Source: Candidatus Dormiibacterota bacterium
GTDB lineage: Bacteria; Vulcanimicrobiota; Vulcanimicrobiia; Vulcanimicrobiales; Vulcanimicrobiaceae
Assembly (NCBI GenBank): GCA_035532035.1
Contig: DATKRS010000024.1
Coordinates: forward strand, 1-64,000
Length of the DNA: 64,000 nt
Direction: 5' to 3'
Part shown: positions 7,316 to 16,581 of the stretch, in pieces
Numbering within the stretch: position 1 is the first letter of the stretch
Layout of the letters: the number at the start of each line of letters is the position of its first letter
Notes under the pieces: generated by a model
The model's database searches: none
The model's input: the letters and a program-made list of their open reading frames with translations, nothing else
What the model was told of the DNA's origin: nothing
Program-made: the position numbers and the translations under genes

Positions 7316-9778
7316 CTAACGCGGCGTTATGTCGATGAGGGCGAACCCGCCGGCATCGATGACGGCGATGACGCCGTCGAGGAGGGCCTGCTTCGCGAGC
7401 GTACCGAGATCCCTCCACTCGTTCCAGACGGTTGAAAATAGCCGTACCGAGTGCCGATCCCGTTCCACCGCGGCAAGCGATGCCGATGTCGTAATCGTTT
7501 GCGGGCTCGAGTTCCCGATGAAGACCATCGTGTGATCGCTATCCGCAAAAGCTACGAGCGTTGCGAGGGGATCCGTAACCCGCACGTTGTCGGTAACGTC
7601 GCGGTCGTACGGTATTCGCGTCGCGTCCGACATGAGATCGGATGTCGTGTGAACGCAGACGCCGCTCGGCATGCGCGTAGCAATCCAGGCGATGGAGGTA
7701 CCGCGGAACGGCACGTTCGTGGCCGTCAGCCAGCGCCAATCGGCAGCCAGCGATGGATTGATCGTTGCGTCCTTGCCGCGCACGTCTAAGCCGGCGGCGC
7801 CTTCGACGGCGGCCCACAGATAGCGCGGCGCATCCCAGGGTGAGAGCATCATCCCTTGATTCACGAGGATTTCACCGTGCAGCCATTCGGAGAACTGACC
7901 GGGCACCGTGTTATTCCGGCGCGGATCCATCGAAAAATGGCGAAAACTACTCGACAGAGCCTTTGCCATGAACGCCGGATTGTATTTCGCTGCCGCAAAC
8001 GCATACCAATAAGTGACGGCGACCCATACGCCTCCGAGCAAGCCATACCCGTTGGTCGGCCCGTAGATCAAATCGTCCCGTGGCACGGTCCGGATGCCCG
8101 CATCGGTCCAGAATGCCGCATCGTTGAGGACACCGATGATGCGAGCGGCGCGCTCCGGGGGCGCTACGCCGAAGAGCACGGGAAAGACGAGATCGGCCGT
8201 AACGTCCGTGCGCCGAGAGCCGTCAACGTCGATCGCGAGGTAATACAGATCGTTCGCCGGATTGACGAGGTGGGTGTTGATGGCATCGCACAAGGCATTG
8301 CCGCAAGCCGCGTATTTTTCCGCAGCCACATCGTCGCCGAGGAGGCGAGCCATCTCCGAAAGGGCCTTCAGCGCTGCGTAGCATTCCGTGTTGACCTCGG
8401 TCGAGGCTCCGCTAATGCGATAGTTCGGAATCACGTTACGCCAGCCGATGATGCCCCAATCCGAGGTTTTCGTCGACGTGCACCACACCAGCCCTTGCTC
8501 GTTGCACTGTGAAAGGATGTACTCCACGGCCCGAACGGCACCAGGATAGCAGTCGCGTACGAACGCTTCATTGCCGGTAACGGCATAATGGTGCCATAGC
8601 GCAATAACGGCCAACGGCGTGTTGTCGTTGATGTTCAGCCCGTAGTCCTCTGATCTGCCGTTACGGATGTCGTAGTACTCGACGATCTTCCCCGCGGGCT
8701 CTTGCAGGCGAAAATATGCGCTCAGGGACTCGCGCGCGAAGTCGGGATTCAGATAATCGGCCCCAAATGACATCCAAGCCGTGTCGCGTCCAACGCTGTT
8801 GCTGCTACGCGTAGGATCGTTCGTAAAGCACCAACCGGTCGGCGCATACGTCTGCACGCGAAGCATGTTGGCCTTCGCCCAAAGTACCCCCTGATTCACA
8901 TCGTGATCGGGCGTGCGCAGAATCGACCTGCGTAAGTACTTGCGGTAGTATGCTGAACTTCGTTCGAGGGCCGTCTCCGCGTTAGGGCAAGCTGCACGCG
9001 CAGCTGCGAGGTCTTCTCGTGACGTTGCCGACAAGACGTAGAGAAAATCAACCCAACGCTCCTCGCCCGGTCGCAAGTCTACGGCGATGTGAAACGCGGC
9101 GACAGGCTCGGGACCAATCGCTGTTGCGGCGCCGGCGAGCGCCCCGGGTGACGTTCGCGCGACCACCTTTCCCCGGTCGTCGCTCGTTTCCCAGCCATCA
9201 AACGAGCACAGCGGCGCGAAGAGCCGTACCTGCGAAGGCATTTTACGATTCCAGGCTACGATGCCGCCCATCGCGCGATCGAAGTCGGCGACGACGTCGT
9301 GCGACGTCGTTCCCCGAAGCTCGCAAAAGCCGTACATGTCAAACGTCGCTCGCGACGGTGAGGCATTCGTGAACTTGTAACGATAGTAAACCGCCGGCAC
9401 GGGAACTTCTTTACCGTCGGCACCGTCGTAATTATAAGGGAAGACCTGCTCGTGGACGTTTACGCCATTATCGAGCTCGTAGGTGTGGTCTTGCCGCTCG
9501 GGGTGGATGTGAAACTCACCACGACGGCTAGCGAGCCGGATCTTGCTGCGCCGGTCCCAAAGCCGCACGCAGGTCGCGCCGAATAAATCATGGCCGGCAT
9601 CTGGCGAATACACTTTATCAATCGCGCCGGTCGGACGTATCACCACACAACAGCGCGGGGACCCAAGCGTGCTGCCTTGCGCCATCTGATCGTCATCGAG
9701 GACGTACGCGAACGATGCATCGCCCGCGGCTTCGCGCGAGACGCCGGTGGGCGGATTGATCATCTCGTAGCGGGCCAT
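7316..9778 (-). CDS. six-hairpin (alpha/alpha)6 glycosidase, debranching-enzyme-like
   Basis: The 820-residue protein has an N-terminal beta-rich sandwich domain (to about residue 270) and a long helical toroid (about 290-650) with WMSFGADYLNPDFARESL, TSDWGIIGWRN, STEVNTECYAALKALSE and PGQFSEWLHGE. These are typical of glycogen-debranching C-terminal and MGH1-like six-hairpin glycosidases. The acidic residues in TSDWG and FSEWL are candidate catalytic residues. No signal peptide is seen, so it may act on cytoplasmic oligosaccharides or glycogen. The exact GH family is unsure. ATG 9778 shares one base with the SDR stop (TAATG), indicating translational coupling; a longer frame upstream would overlap the SDR and is rejected. 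Confidence 0.75.
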   Translation of the reverse strand: MARYEMINPPTGVSREAAGDASFAYVLDDDQMAQGSTLGSPRCCVVIRPTGAIDKVYSPDAGHDLFGATCVRLWDRRSKIRLASRRGEFHIHPERQDHTYELDNGVNVHEQVFPYNYDGADGKEVPVPAVYYRYKFTNASPSRATFDMYGFCELRGTTSHDVVADFDRAMGGIVAWNRKMPSQVRLFAPLCSFDGWETSDDRGKVVARTSPGALAGAATAIGPEPVAAFHIAVDLRPGEERWVDFLYVLSATSREDLAAARAACPNAETALERSSAYYRKYLRRSILRTPDHDVNQGVLWAKANMLRVQTYAPTGWCFTNDPTRSSNSVGRDTAWMSFGADYLNPDFARESLSAYFRLQEPAGKIVEYYDIRNGRSEDYGLNINDNTPLAVIALWHHYAVTGNEAFVRDCYPGAVRAVEYILSQCNEQGLVWCTSTKTSDWGIIGWRNVIPNYRISGASTEVNTECYAALKALSEMARLLGDDVAAEKYAACGNALCDAINTHLVNPANDLYYLAIDVDGSRRTDVTADLVFPVLFGVAPPERAARIIGVLNDAAFWTDAGIRTVPRDDLIYGPTNGYGLLGGVWVAVTYWYAFAAAKYNPAFMAKALSSSFRHFSMDPRRNNTVPGQFSEWLHGEILVNQGMMLSPWDAPRYLWAAVEGAAGLDVRGKDATINPSLAADWRWLTATNVPFRGTSIAWIATRMPSGVCVHTTSDLMSDATRIPYDRDVTDNVRVTDPLATLVAFADSDHTMVFIGNSSPQTITTSASLAAVERDRHSVRLFSTVWNEWRDLGTLAKQALLDGVIAVIDAGGFALIDITPR

Positions 9779-10545
9779 TACAAAGACCCTGCTTGCCGCA
9801 TCATGCCACCGTCGATCACCATGGTCGCTCCCGTGACGTAGGCGGCCGACTCGCTGCAAAGCCAAACGACGAGCCCGGCGATCTCCTCGGGCTTTCCCCA
9901 CCGGTGCAGAGGGATCTCGCGAAGAAGGGCCTCGTCCAGCTTTCGATCGTGTTTCGTCGCCGCATCCATCGGCGTATCGATTGCACCCGGGGCGACGTTG
10001 TTAACGGTTATCCCATGCGGCGCCAGTTCGACGGCCATCGTGCGCATGAGCATTCGCAGGCCACCCTTCGCCGCGCAGTACGGCGCGTTCGTCGGGGCAG
10101 CGACGTCTTCATGGATGGAAGAGATATTGACGATTCGACCACCCCGCGCTTGGCCGATCATCTGTTTCGCAGCCGCCTTGCCGCACAGAAAGGGCCCCGT
10201 GAGATTCACCGCGATCTCCCTTTGCCACACGTCGTTCGGCGTTTCCACGAATGGATGGCGCGATTCTATGCCGGCGTTGTTCACGAGAATATCCAGCCCG
10301 CCGAAGACGGTGACGGCATGAGCAATCAACCTGTCGACGTCGTCCGCATCGTCGACATTCGCGGCGCATACGCTTGCGCCGTGCCCGGCGAGCGAAAGCT
10401 CGTCGGCGAGAGCCCGTGCCGGGATCGGGTCTTTGACGTAATCGATGACGACGCTAACGCCTTCGGCTGCCAGAGCACGCACGATGGCCGCTCCGATCCC
10501 CGTATCGCCTCCGGTGACGACAGCGCGCTTACCAGATAACTGCAT
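9778..10545 (-). CDS. SDR family oxidoreductase (glucose-1-dehydrogenase-like)
   Basis: This 255-residue classical short-chain dehydrogenase/reductase has the TGGDTGIG cofactor motif, DILVNNAGI, a Ser in VNISSIHED, the catalytic YCAAK and a C-terminal VTGATMVIDGGM. The best general match is glucose-1-dehydrogenase or 3-oxoacyl-ACP-reductase-like SDRs. The substrate is not determinable, but coupling to a glycosidase gene through a TAATG junction suggests a sugar. ATG 10545 (MQLSGK) is taken as start; a TTG at 10560 would add five residues. It lies 73 nt behind the usher gene on the same strand, so it may be read from the same transcript. Confidence 0.85.
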   Translation of the reverse strand: MQLSGKRAVVTGGDTGIGAAIVRALAAEGVSVVIDYVKDPIPARALADELSLAGHGASVCAANVDDADDVDRLIAHAVTVFGGLDILVNNAGIESRHPFVETPNDVWQREIAVNLTGPFLCGKAAAKQMIGQARGGRIVNISSIHEDVAAPTNAPYCAAKGGLRMLMRTMAVELAPHGITVNNVAPGAIDTPMDAATKHDRKLDEALLREIPLHRWGKPEEIAGLVVWLCSESAAYVTGATMVIDGGMMRQAGSL

Positions 10546-10618
10546 GACTTTGGTGTGCAACCTTCGACGTGCAGTTCCTGTGGAACGCTACGCGAGTCGA
10601 TTCCGAAAGCAAACGAGG

Positions 10619-12769
10619 TCATTGCCGAAGAACGGGCACACAGGATATCGATCCGATGTCGATCTGCCGCTCGTTTGAGAGCGGCACGACGACGGTGGCG
10701 GTGCACGAGCCGTCGCGGCCCGAAACGTCCGCGCGATAGCTGCCCGCGGAAAGCCCCTCGAAGTAGAACATGCCGTCGGAGCCGATCGGCGAGCTAGCAC
10801 CGTTTGCGAGCGCGATCGTGCCATAGCGCCACCTCGGGCCGGCGACGGCGCCGATAACGGCGGAGAGCCGCGCGTGGGTGATAACGACGAGCGCGCCCGC
10901 ACCCGGCGCAGGGTAGACGTGCGAGACCGACAGCGCTGCGCTGCCGTCGAGCGTGTCGTTGCGCTGTACGTACGTTACGCCCGTCGGGTGATTGCTCGAT
11001 GGAAGCGGAAACGCGGAGGCCGATCCGGCGCCTACGGTGTGGATGCGCCCGTTCGTGTCGGCGATGAGATCGCCGGGCCGGCCGACGGCGACGGCATAGC
11101 CGGCATCTGCATCGCGCAGCGGGTGCACGCCGTGGAGGAAGGCGAGAGCGCCGGAGATGGCGAGCGTGCCGGCGCTCGAGCTTGAGATCTCGATCGCATC
11201 CGAGACGTACGAAACGTGAAGCGCGCCGCTCGTGCCGCCAACCTCGAGCCCGCTGGGCGTGTTGATTTCCGACGAGAGTACGGCGGCCGGCCCCTGATGC
11301 GCGCCGATGGTGGCCCCGAGCAGGGTCGTGTCGCGCCACCGCCTGATGGCGAGTGGAAAGAGCACTCCGAGCGATACGTTGCCGGTTCGCCCGCGCGCGC
11401 GTCGATCGCGAAGGTCGAGCTGCAAAACGGTGTGAAAGACCCGCACGCTATCGATGAGGTCATACGATTGCACGCTGCCGGATCGCCGGTAATCCGATAG
11501 CTGGTACTGGAATCGCAGCGTGCGATAGGAGGCGCTCAGCGTCTGGTATGTGTTGCGCCGTGGCATGGCGAGCCGGGCGTTCTCGCCAAAAGCCGGCGCA
11601 CCATTGGCACCGTAACCGATGCCGAAGGAGAGCGGACCGGCACGCTGCACGTAGGAGACGAGCGTTCCGTCGAGCGGTCCAAACCCCACGGAGAGCCGGA
11701 GCGCATGGTCGGGATCCGCGGCGACGACGTCGTAGCCGATACCCACGCGGCCGTCGAAATACTCCGCGTGCGGACCGCTTGAAAGAGAGAGCGTATCGCC
11801 GGTGAGAAGCGAGCCGCCGATGGCGAAGCCGCGATAGGTCGCACACGCATAGACGCACGTTCGCGGGACGCCTGCGGCGATCGTGAACTCGTGCCACCCG
11901 GGTGCAAGGAGTCGCGCATCGAGCCGCGGCCTAACGTCGATCCGCACGGGGAGATTCGTGAGGTTGTCGACCGCACTGACGTGCGCAGCGACCGGGATGC
12001 CGTCGATCGAGAAGGGCCCCGGCTCGAGCCCGACGTCGATTGGCTCCTCGCCTGCGACGTCGATCCGGATCGTCGCCGGATCTCTGAGGATTCCGCAGAC
12101 GCGCTCGAACGGCGCACGGTCGGCGCTCGTGCGAACCGACGTGCCGTGGGTCACTCCGACACCGAAGATGGGCAATGACGGCAGGACTCCGCCGCTCGCG
12201 AGCAGTTGGTCGCCGAGAAGAATTTCGCCGTTCTCGCCCTTCTCGTAGAAGTCGGCGTCGAGGCCGGTGCGGTAGACGACGCCGTTGATCTTCGCAAACC
12301 CCAGGTGTGCTACGCCCCCGGGCATGGCGAAGGTCATACGCTCTGAGAGCGCGGGCGGCCCGCCGCGTTGGAACGCTCCCGCGTACGCGACCGTTGCGGA
12401 CGAGCCGTTACGATACAACGTCGCCGGCGGAACCCTGACGTCGAGGCGCTGCCTCGTGGAGACGCGATACGTGAGCTCGAGCGTGAGCGACGCGGAGTCG
12501 TACGTATATGCGATGCCGCTCGAGCCAAGCGAGTCGTAGACGTCGCCGTCGATCGTCGTCGTCGCCGGTCTGCGTGGAAAAGCAACGCCGATGAGATCGC
12601 GCGCGCGGACGTAAACGTCGTGCGCCCCCTGAACGATCACGATGTCTCCGTGCGCAACCCCGTTGACGCGCAGAGAGGCGATGACGCGCGCCGGCTCCGC
12701 AGCGCGCGCGCTCGCAGCGACGAGGGCGAACGCAGCGAGGAGCCACGCGGCGCGCGCGACTAGGGGCAC
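10619..12769 (-). CDS. fimbrial outer-membrane usher, short divergent form
   Basis: The 716-residue usher is the pore through which chaperone-bound pilins are assembled. A GTG start at 12769 gives a signal peptide (PLVARAAWLLAAFALVAASARA) and overlaps the chaperone gene by 10 nt. After an N-terminal domain (ASLRVNGVAHGDIVIVQG...) comes a long region of alternating beta strands (residues about 130-560), e.g. ENARLAMPRRNTYQTLSASY, as in the PapC/FimD barrel. The C-terminal part (IGSDGMFYFEGLSAGSYRAD... SC) matches the usher C-terminal domain. It is shorter than the usual 800 or so residues. Position next to a PapD-like chaperone and a spore-coat-U pilin makes the call firm despite divergence. 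Confidence 0.8.
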   Translation of the reverse strand: MPLVARAAWLLAAFALVAASARAAEPARVIASLRVNGVAHGDIVIVQGAHDVYVRARDLIGVAFPRRPATTTIDGDVYDSLGSSGIAYTYDSASLTLELTYRVSTRQRLDVRVPPATLYRNGSSATVAYAGAFQRGGPPALSERMTFAMPGGVAHLGFAKINGVVYRTGLDADFYEKGENGEILLGDQLLASGGVLPSLPIFGVGVTHGTSVRTSADRAPFERVCGILRDPATIRIDVAGEEPIDVGLEPGPFSIDGIPVAAHVSAVDNLTNLPVRIDVRPRLDARLLAPGWHEFTIAAGVPRTCVYACATYRGFAIGGSLLTGDTLSLSSGPHAEYFDGRVGIGYDVVAADPDHALRLSVGFGPLDGTLVSYVQRAGPLSFGIGYGANGAPAFGENARLAMPRRNTYQTLSASYRTLRFQYQLSDYRRSGSVQSYDLIDSVRVFHTVLQLDLRDRRARGRTGNVSLGVLFPLAIRRWRDTTLLGATIGAHQGPAAVLSSEINTPSGLEVGGTSGALHVSYVSDAIEISSSSAGTLAISGALAFLHGVHPLRDADAGYAVAVGRPGDLIADTNGRIHTVGAGSASAFPLPSSNHPTGVTYVQRNDTLDGSAALSVSHVYPAPGAGALVVITHARLSAVIGAVAGPRWRYGTIALANGASSPIGSDGMFYFEGLSAGSYRADVSGRDGSCTATVVVPLSNERQIDIGSISCVPVLRQ

Positions 12770-13461
12770 GGAATCGAGAGCGATGCCGTCAGCGGCGCAA
12801 GGTGCGACTCCTTGTCCGGTACGATCGTGACGAGGCCGGTGCCGCAGCGATGCACGACCGCGGCGAATCCCATCGTTGCGTGCGGCAACACGTAGAACGG
12901 TTGGCCATACGCCGATGACGCCCCACGCCATCTCACGACTGCCCTTCGCACGAACACGTGAACGTTACCCCCGTTGCTGACGGTAACATAGAGCGTCCTC
13001 GAGCGAGCGGAGACGCCGGCGATACGTGCGTTGAATATCGAGCGCTGCGGAGCGACGAACAGCGGCAGGTTGTATGCAAGGAGAAAATGGATTCCCGACC
13101 GGTCCCTTTGCGGATCGAAAAGCTGCTCGACGGCGATACGGTAATCCGACTCGACTGACGGATCGCTTCTGAGGACCCCGACGCGAATGCGCCTGCTTTC
13201 GCCCGGTGCAAGCTCGAGCAGGCGCGGGAAGATCAGGACGTCGTCGACGTCGACCCGGCGCGTCTCGGCGCCGTCATGCTGATTCCAGGAGTAGGCGGTG
13301 ATCTCGAAGCGCTCGTTGACGCGGTCGTCGTTCGCGATCGTGAAGTCGGCGGCGAGGTTGCCGGCCGGAACGTCGAGCCGGTTGGCGGTGATGTGCCACC
13401 TGGGCAGCGCCGGCGACGCGGAAGCGAAGCCGGTCGCTGCCAAGAGCAGGGCGAGAAACAA
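12760..13461 (-). CDS. periplasmic pilus chaperone (PapD/CsuC-like)
   Basis: The 233-residue chaperone has a hydrophobic leader (FLALLLAATGFASASP) and two immunoglobulin-like domains. The first carries LDVPAGNLAADFTIANDD, FPRLLELAPGESRRIRVG and the YRIAVEQLF edge strand; the second has LPLFVAP and a short C-terminal domain. It would bind pilin subunits in the periplasm and hand them to the usher. The start is odd. The frame is the same as that of the upstream pilin, whose TGA is separated by only one codon (CCC) from this TTG, and the leader lacks the usual Lys/Arg. No other in-frame upstream start exists, so reinitiation after the pilin stop is the likely mode of translation. Confidence 0.82.
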   Translation of the reverse strand: MFLALLLAATGFASASPALPRWHITANRLDVPAGNLAADFTIANDDRVNERFEITAYSWNQHDGAETRRVDVDDVLIFPRLLELAPGESRRIRVGVLRSDPSVESDYRIAVEQLFDPQRDRSGIHFLLAYNLPLFVAPQRSIFNARIAGVSARSRTLYVTVSNGGNVHVFVRRAVVRWRGASSAYGQPFYVLPHATMGFAAVVHRCGTGLVTIVPDKESHLAPLTASLSIPCP

Positions 13462-13464
13462 GGG

Positions 13465-14049
13465 TCAGTACGATACGGTGACGAGCACCTGATCGGAATA
13501 GTAACTTGCCGATCCCGCTACGACCTCGTTGCTGATGCTTTGGCCCGGCGGGGAGTCGACGTAGAACGGCACGTTGATTGCATCGGCGGACCCCATGCCC
13601 CGACCCGTGCCGCCCACGGTATTCGTGCCGACGGCATCGCCCCACGGCGCGGTTTCCGCGGAATCTTGGAAGATTTGATAGGCGATGCCGTCGGCAGGTG
13701 CGTTGGTCCCGTTGCAGTTCGAGTTGCACATGTAGCGGGTCGGCGTCGCGCCGTCCACGCCGTAGGCACCCGGTCCGAGTTCGATGGCGTACGGCGTAGC
13801 GTTCGTGCAGTTCACGCCGAGACTGCCGGTCTCTTGACCGAGCGCTTGACCGGGAACGACCTGGAACGTCGCCGGTTGTGCGACGACGGTGACCGCGCAG
13901 CTCGCCGTGACTTGCGCGCTGACGTTGATATACGTTTCGTTTGCGGGCAACGATCCGCCGCCGCCCGCGAGAGCCGGCGCCGCGGTTGCGAAGGTGGCGA
14001 GCGCGATGCCGCCGAGGAGTCGTTTGAGCTGAAGTGCTGTGTGTTCCAT
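13465..14049 (-). CDS. spore coat U (SCPU) domain pilin
   Basis: The 194-residue secreted subunit starts at ATG 14049; its leader reaches ALAGGGGS. The mature protein has the SCPU pattern: YINVSAQVTASCAVTV with the first Cys, LGVNCTNATPYAIELGPGAYG with the second, a Cys pair in MCNSNCNGT, and a C-terminal beta strand (SDQVLVTVSY) that would be the donor or edge strand. SCPU proteins form the archaic (sigma-class, Csu-like) chaperone-usher pili. It is first in the set pilin-chaperone-usher; only one pilin is encoded here and no separate tip adhesin is visible. It follows the phosphofructokinase gene by 46 nt on the same strand. Confidence 0.85.
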   Translation of the reverse strand: MEHTALQLKRLLGGIALATFATAAPALAGGGGSLPANETYINVSAQVTASCAVTVVAQPATFQVVPGQALGQETGSLGVNCTNATPYAIELGPGAYGVDGATPTRYMCNSNCNGTNAPADGIAYQIFQDSAETAPWGDAVGTNTVGGTGRGMGSADAINVPFYVDSPPGQSISNEVVAGSASYYSDQVLVTVSY

Positions 14050-14095
14050 CACAACCGCTAGTGCCCCAGCCTCTAGCGCGCGTGACAGCCCGGCG

Positions 14096-15337
14096 TCAGG
14101 GTAAGGCGACGCGCTCGAAGATGGCGCGAAACTCGCTAGGCTGGAGGCGCGTTTGCGCGGCGAGCGATGCAAGCTTTGCGCCGTCGCTGAAGTCCGGCGG
14201 CTCGAGCCGCACCATGTAGTCCCGCGCGACGCGATAGGCCTCGGTGGTCGTGTCGACCAAGCGGGTGCGAATTCGCCCGGTCTTGGGATCGAGGAGATCG
14301 CCGAGCGCGATCGGCTGCACGTTTCCGCCGGAGAGCGCGATGAGCGCGCCGCTGCCGCCCTCGATCAGGTAGCGCACCGCGCCGAAGCCGAGCGTGCGCG
14401 TGTAATCGACGTCGAACGGCACCGGCTTGGCGCAGCGCAGCTCGTAGCCGATGTCCTTGGCGTGCACGATGGAGTCGACGCCGATCTCTTCGAGCCGCTT
14501 GCGCGTGCCGTCGCGCAGGACGACGCCAAGCGGGATGTCGGCGAGCCGAATGTTCCCGAAGGAGTCGCGCCCGACGTTCTCCGGCGCCGTGAACGCCTCG
14601 CCCGGAAGACGCTCGGCGATGCCCTCGGCGACCACCGCGACGCCGTGCCGGCGTCCCACGGAACGGCGCTTGACGATCGCTCCGACGATCGTATCGATGA
14701 CCGCTTGAAGGTCCGTGTGCTCCGGGAACTCTTCGGGAAGAACGGCGAGCGTCGAGCCCGCGGCTTTGCACATGCCCAGCGCCAATGCTCCGGACTTGCG
14801 CCCCATGCAGACCACGACGTACCAGCGCGCGGTCGTACGCGCATCCTCCATGAGGCTCTCGAGAATATCGGCGCCGACCGAACGTGCCGTTTCGAATCCG
14901 AACGTCGGCGCGTTGTCGGGTAGCGGAAGATCGTTATCGATGGTCTTGGGAACGGTGGCGACCCCGACGCGCCCGCGCATCTTCTCGGCGATCTTTGCCG
15001 CGCCGAACGTGGTGTCGTCTCCTCCGATGCAAACGAGATAGCGAACGTGCAAGGAGTCGAGCGCTGCGACGCAGTGCTCGAGCGCCGCATCGTCTCGCGC
15101 GGGGTTCGTACGCGACGTTCGCAGGATCGATCCGCCGGTGGTGTGGATGCGTGACACCTGATCGAAGGTGAGCTCGACCGTCTGCGGCTCGCGGCCCGCG
15201 GCGAGGTCGCGATAGCCGTCGTAGATCCCGATCGCGCGCAGCCCGCAGCTGAACGCTTCCATTGCGGCCGAGGCGATGACGCCGTTGATGCCGGGCGCTG
15301 GTCCGCCTCCGACGAGAATCGCAAGGGTGTCGCTCAT
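14096..15337 (-). CDS. pfp: phosphofructokinase family, PPi-dependent type by motif
   Basis: The 413-residue enzyme phosphorylates fructose-6-phosphate to the 1,6-bisphosphate. It has GGGPAPGING at the N-terminus, CIGGDDTTFGAAKIAE around residue 105, VPKTIDNDLP around 130, and CMGRKSGALALG. In this family GGDDT (rather than GGDGS) with PKTIDND (rather than PGTIDND) marks pyrophosphate-using enzymes, because the extra Asp and Lys clash with ATP. So diphosphate-dependent activity is predicted, not proven. ATG 15337 matches the family start MSDTLAILVGGGP. It is divergent from the lipase gene with 62 bases between starts. Together with the lower-glycolysis operon at 45-51 kb it supplies a nearly complete route. 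Confidence 0.85.
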   Translation of the reverse strand: MSDTLAILVGGGPAPGINGVIASAAMEAFSCGLRAIGIYDGYRDLAAGREPQTVELTFDQVSRIHTTGGSILRTSRTNPARDDAALEHCVAALDSLHVRYLVCIGGDDTTFGAAKIAEKMRGRVGVATVPKTIDNDLPLPDNAPTFGFETARSVGADILESLMEDARTTARWYVVVCMGRKSGALALGMCKAAGSTLAVLPEEFPEHTDLQAVIDTIVGAIVKRRSVGRRHGVAVVAEGIAERLPGEAFTAPENVGRDSFGNIRLADIPLGVVLRDGTRKRLEEIGVDSIVHAKDIGYELRCAKPVPFDVDYTRTLGFGAVRYLIEGGSGALIALSGGNVQPIALGDLLDPKTGRIRTRLVDTTTEAYRVARDYMVRLEPPDFSDGAKLASLAAQTRLQPSEFRAIFERVALP

Positions 15338-15399
15338 CGCATGAGGAGTCCTACGCAACGCAGGGTACGGCCTGCCGCCTCGAATATACGCATCATCCG

Positions 15400-16566
15400 A
15401 TGATAAGCGCACTGCTTTTTGCGGCGACCGTAGCAACCGGTACCACGGCGACCGTTACCGTTGGACCGCCCGGCAGCGCATTCTACGTGCCGCCCGACCC
15501 GCTGCCTGCTCGGCGTGACGGAGCCGTCGTTTGGGCGCGACGTTTCACCGGCGGTCCGGCGTTGCCGTCCGCTGCGGTGAACGAGCGGATCCTCTACGAG
15601 ACGATAGGAACGAGCGGCACGTTCACCGCGGTTTCCGGAACGATTGCGATTCCGCAAGGGGCACCTCCGGCGCACGGATGGCCCGTGATCAGCTGGGCGC
15701 ACGGTACGGTCGGCGACGCGCCGCAATGCGCGCCGTCGCGCTCGTCGCGGCCGAATATCGAGCAGCGCATGCTCGACGGCTTCGTGCGCCGCGGCTACGC
15801 CGTCGCGCAGACGGACTACGAAGGCAACGGCACGCCCGGCATACATCCGTATTTCGTCGCGACGGCCTCGGCGCGCGACGTCACCGATATCGTGCGCGCG
15901 GCGCGCGAAATCGATCCCCAGATCGGTCGCACGTGGATCGTCATGGGCCACTCCGAAGGCGGCGCCGCAGCGCTCGCGACCGCCGCTCTCGGCGAGCAAT
16001 GGGCGCCTGAGCTGCACCTCGCCGGGGCCGTCGCGTACGCGCCGGCTTCTCACGTCGAAGGCATCCTACAGAACGAGATACTCGGCGACGCGCCCAACAG
16101 CGGTCTCGTCTTCTTGGGGCTGCTCATCGCCGGATTCTCGACGGTCGATCCGCGGATCGATCCCGCGCAGATGCTCGAGCCGCAAGCGCTGCAAATGATG
16201 CCCGAACTGCAGCAACGGTGCATTTCCGATCTCATGAACGACTCCGATTGGGATCGGATCGATCCCCGGACGATCTTCCGGCCGCAAGCCGACGAGGACG
16301 CGCTCTACGCCGATCTCCTTGCAAACTCTCCCGAGAACTTCTCGATCTCGGTGCCGACGCTGCTCGTGCAAGGTGTTGCGGATGCGCTCGTTCCCTCGGA
16401 GATGACGATCGCACTGCGCGATCGTCTGTGCCGCAGCGGCGCGCCGGTAGCGTTCAAAGCCTACGTCGGTGCGACCCACGGCTCGGTCTTGGCCGCCGCC
16501 GCCGGCGACGTCGCGGCCTGGATCGCCCGACGCTTTCGAGGAGCTCCCGCGCACTCCACGTGCTAG
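15400..16566 (+). CDS. secreted alpha/beta hydrolase (secretory lipase-like), copy A
   Basis: The 388-residue protein starts with a hydrophobic leader (ISALLFAATVATGTTA). The nucleophile elbow is VMGHSEGGAAAL near residue 190, preceded by GWPVISWAHGTVGDAPQCAPS (oxyanion region) and RRGYAVAQTDYEGNG. An Asp in QGVADALVP and a His in GATHGSVL complete a plausible Ser-Asp-His triad. This layout matches secretory lipase/esterase proteins. Several Cys (QCAPS, RCISD, RLCRS, C-terminal Cys) suggest disulfides outside the cytoplasm. A close paralogue of nearly the same length sits at 54016-55164. The substrate is unknown. Confidence 0.8.
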   Translation: MISALLFAATVATGTTATVTVGPPGSAFYVPPDPLPARRDGAVVWARRFTGGPALPSAAVNERILYETIGTSGTFTAVSGTIAIPQGAPPAHGWPVISWAHGTVGDAPQCAPSRSSRPNIEQRMLDGFVRRGYAVAQTDYEGNGTPGIHPYFVATASARDVTDIVRAAREIDPQIGRTWIVMGHSEGGAAALATAALGEQWAPELHLAGAVAYAPASHVEGILQNEILGDAPNSGLVFLGLLIAGFSTVDPRIDPAQMLEPQALQMMPELQQRCISDLMNDSDWDRIDPRTIFRPQADEDALYADLLANSPENFSISVPTLLVQGVADALVPSEMTIALRDRLCRSGAPVAFKAYVGATHGSVLAAAAGDVAAWIARRFRGAPAHSTC

Positions 16567-16581
16567 CGAACGCCCGATGCT

